Positions 6,012-6,958 of a stretch of DNA of 6,958 bases are shown here, piece after piece. Within the stretch, counting starts at the first letter, position 1; each line of letters opens with the position of its first letter. The DNA is taken from contig CAAGFP010000212.1 in the NCBI GenBank assembly GCA_900769175.1, positions 1-6,958 on the forward strand. Direction: 5' to 3'. The translations under genes were made by a program, and so were the position numbers. The notes beneath the pieces are model-generated. The model saw nothing but the letters and a program-made list of their open reading frames with translations, searched no databases and was not told the origin of the DNA. Origin of the DNA: Lachnospiraceae bacterium. GTDB lineage: Bacteria > Bacillota > Clostridia > Lachnospirales > Lachnospiraceae.

Positions 6012-6120
6012 TTTATTTTCAGATTTTTTTTGAGATAAAATGATATCAGGGATTATTCTTGATAAAAATGTCTTTTATCTGTCAGAAGAGAAAAAAAACA
6101 GAGATTTTATCATAAAAGAA
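6012..6120. promoter_or_regulatory. A/T-rich spacer between the divergent promoters
   Basis: The 109 bases between the two TTGACA boxes are strongly A/T-rich, with runs of eight T (6023-6030) and eight A. A perfect 7-bp inverted repeat, GATAAAA (6061-6067) and TTTTATC (6073-6079), lies near the centre. A wider pair, GATAAAAT (6034-6041) and ATTTTATC (6104-6111), encloses it. The region is thus roughly mirror-symmetric. It may serve as paired UP elements or flexible DNA between the two operators. I see no gene in it. Confidence 0.5.
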
Positions 6121-6149
6121 TTGACATCAACTTGGTACCATGTTAGTTT
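6121..6149 (+). promoter_or_regulatory. Promoter of the GntR-type regulator gene
   Basis: A perfect TTGACA -35 box (6121-6126) is followed 17 bp later by TAGTTT (6144-6149), a weak -10 box preceded by TGT, as in extended -10 promoters. Another reading is TTGGTA (6132-6137) with TATAAA (6156-6161), 18 bp apart. Both would be covered by the operator at 6129-6144. Confidence 0.55.
6129..6144. promoter_or_regulatory. Probable GntR operator in the regulator's own promoter
   Basis: AACTTGGTACCATGTT is a palindrome except for one base pair beside the TGGTACCA core (6133-6140). It lies just after the -35 box, where binding would repress the regulator gene. Its centre is 141 bp from the centre of the importer operator. 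Confidence 0.65.
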
Positions 6150-6254
6150 TCACATTATAAATCCCAAAAACAGAACCCTTGAATCAGAATGAAATGCATC
6201 AACAGTTCTGAAAACCAAGGCTTCATAAACTGTTACGTGAGCAGGTAATCAACT

Positions 6255-6958
6255 ATGAGTATGACGAACACAGAGGAAATAGAAGCACAAAAAAGAGAAA
6301 TCATTTCCTATATTAAACATTATATTCGCGTAAACAAATTAGAGGAGCATTCAAAGCTTCCGTCCGAAAACAGTTTATCGGAACATTTTCATACCAACCG
6401 GAACACAGTCAGAGGAGCACTCGCTACCCTGAAAGCGCAGGGGCTGATTTATTCCGCGAAGGGAAAAGGCTTCTTTGTTTCCGAAAAGCCGAAACCGGTT
6501 GTATATCAGCACGATAATTCACTTGGTTTTTCCGAGATTCTCAACCAGGGAACAAGAAATTTCAAAAGCGAGATTCTCTCCGTTGAGAAACGAAAAGCTA
6601 CACCTCGTGAACAAAAACTCCTGAAGCTGGAAGCGGAAGAAGAAATATACTATCTGAAACAGGTCCGAACCATTAATGAAAAGAAACTGGCACTTTGTAC
6701 CTCTGTGATTCCGGCCAAGGTAACGCCCGGTTTAGAATCCCATACGGATGATTTCAGAGGAACCAACCATATTTTTTTAAATTCCTACCACTTCTCGCAT
6801 CCTACCTGTAAAAAAGTAAAATTAATTGCCGGTCTCCCCAAACCGGAAGAAATGGAGATTCTTGAAATTCCGGAGAATATGCCCATTTTACAACAGGAAA
6901 GTTTATTTGAAACACCCGAGCAGGGCTTAATCGAATATTTCGTTGTAAGAGCCAGAGG
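6255..6958 (+). CDS. GntR-family (HutC subfamily) transcriptional regulator, 3' end cut by window
   Basis: This DNA-binding regulator is divergent from the importer operon and open at the right edge (234 codons seen; HutC regulators are about 240 residues, so little is missing). Residues about 9-75 are the GntR winged helix, including KLPSENSLSEHF, the recognition-helix segment TNRNTVRGAL, and the wing GKGFFV. Residues about 90-234 fit a UTRA ligand-binding domain, with EEEIYYLKQVR and the SYHFSHPTC segment. The ATG at 6255 is the first in-frame start after a TAA at 6246-6248; its ribosome-binding site (AGCAGG, 9 nt upstream) is weak. By position and the shared operator it is the likely repressor of the importer and of itself, with AEP or a related compound as effector. 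That role is inferred. Regulators of this type also control sugar, histidine and fatty-acid genes. Confidence 0.9.
   Translation, partial: MSMTNTEEIEAQKREIISYIKHYIRVNKLEEHSKLPSENSLSEHFHTNRNTVRGALATLKAQGLIYSAKGKGFFVSEKPKPVVYQHDNSLGFSEILNQGTRNFKSEILSVEKRKATPREQKLLKLEAEEEIYYLKQVRTINEKKLALCTSVIPAKVTPGLESHTDDFRGTNHIFLNSYHFSHPTCKKVKLIAGLPKPEEMEILEIPENMPILQQESLFETPEQGLIEYFVVRAR

Overview
The window looks like an AT-rich, low-GC Firmicute chromosome, most likely a gut-type clostridium such as a member of the Lachnospiraceae. This rests on the purine-rich Shine-Dalgarno sites close to start codons, sigma-A-like promoters of the TTGACA/TATAAT type, A/T-rich intergenic DNA and the protein families present. 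The species assignment is inference only.

Layout. The left edge (1-105) is A/T-rich and may hold the first six codons of a minus-strand gene that leaves the window. Next is a ten-helix EamA/DMT-family permease on the minus strand (106-1098), with its own promoter at about 1205-1233. A gene-free stretch follows (1123-1688). It holds 5.5 tandem copies of a 64-bp GC-rich repeat (1251-1600) and a long hairpin (1616-1675) that probably ends the next operon.

The centre (1689-5847) is one minus-strand operon, transcribed right to left: ATPase, a fused two-domain permease, then a lipoprotein substrate-binding protein. All three resemble the 2-aminoethylphosphonate (AEP) importer family (PhnT/PhnU/PhnS-like). 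At the right edge, on the plus strand, a HutC-type GntR regulator with an HTH and a UTRA domain starts at 6255 and is cut by the window end after 234 codons.

Regulation is the clearest new reading. The importer operon and the regulator diverge from a 250-bp region with two inverted copies of one promoter-operator module. In each copy a TTGACA -35 box is followed by a TGGTACCA palindrome in the spacer before the -10 box. The regulator probably binds both sites and so controls the importer and itself, with a phosphonate-related ligand as the likely inducer. The importer transcript also starts with a strong terminator-like hairpin about 12 nt after the inferred start site, a candidate second control layer. 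No phosphonate-degrading gene lies in the window; one may follow the regulator to the right.

I see no CRISPR array, transposase, phage gene, tRNA or rRNA, and no wholly unknown protein system. The unusual items are non-coding or architectural: the divergent operator pair, the leader hairpin, the 64-bp array next to the permease promoter, and a duplicated 13-residue segment in the EamA permease.
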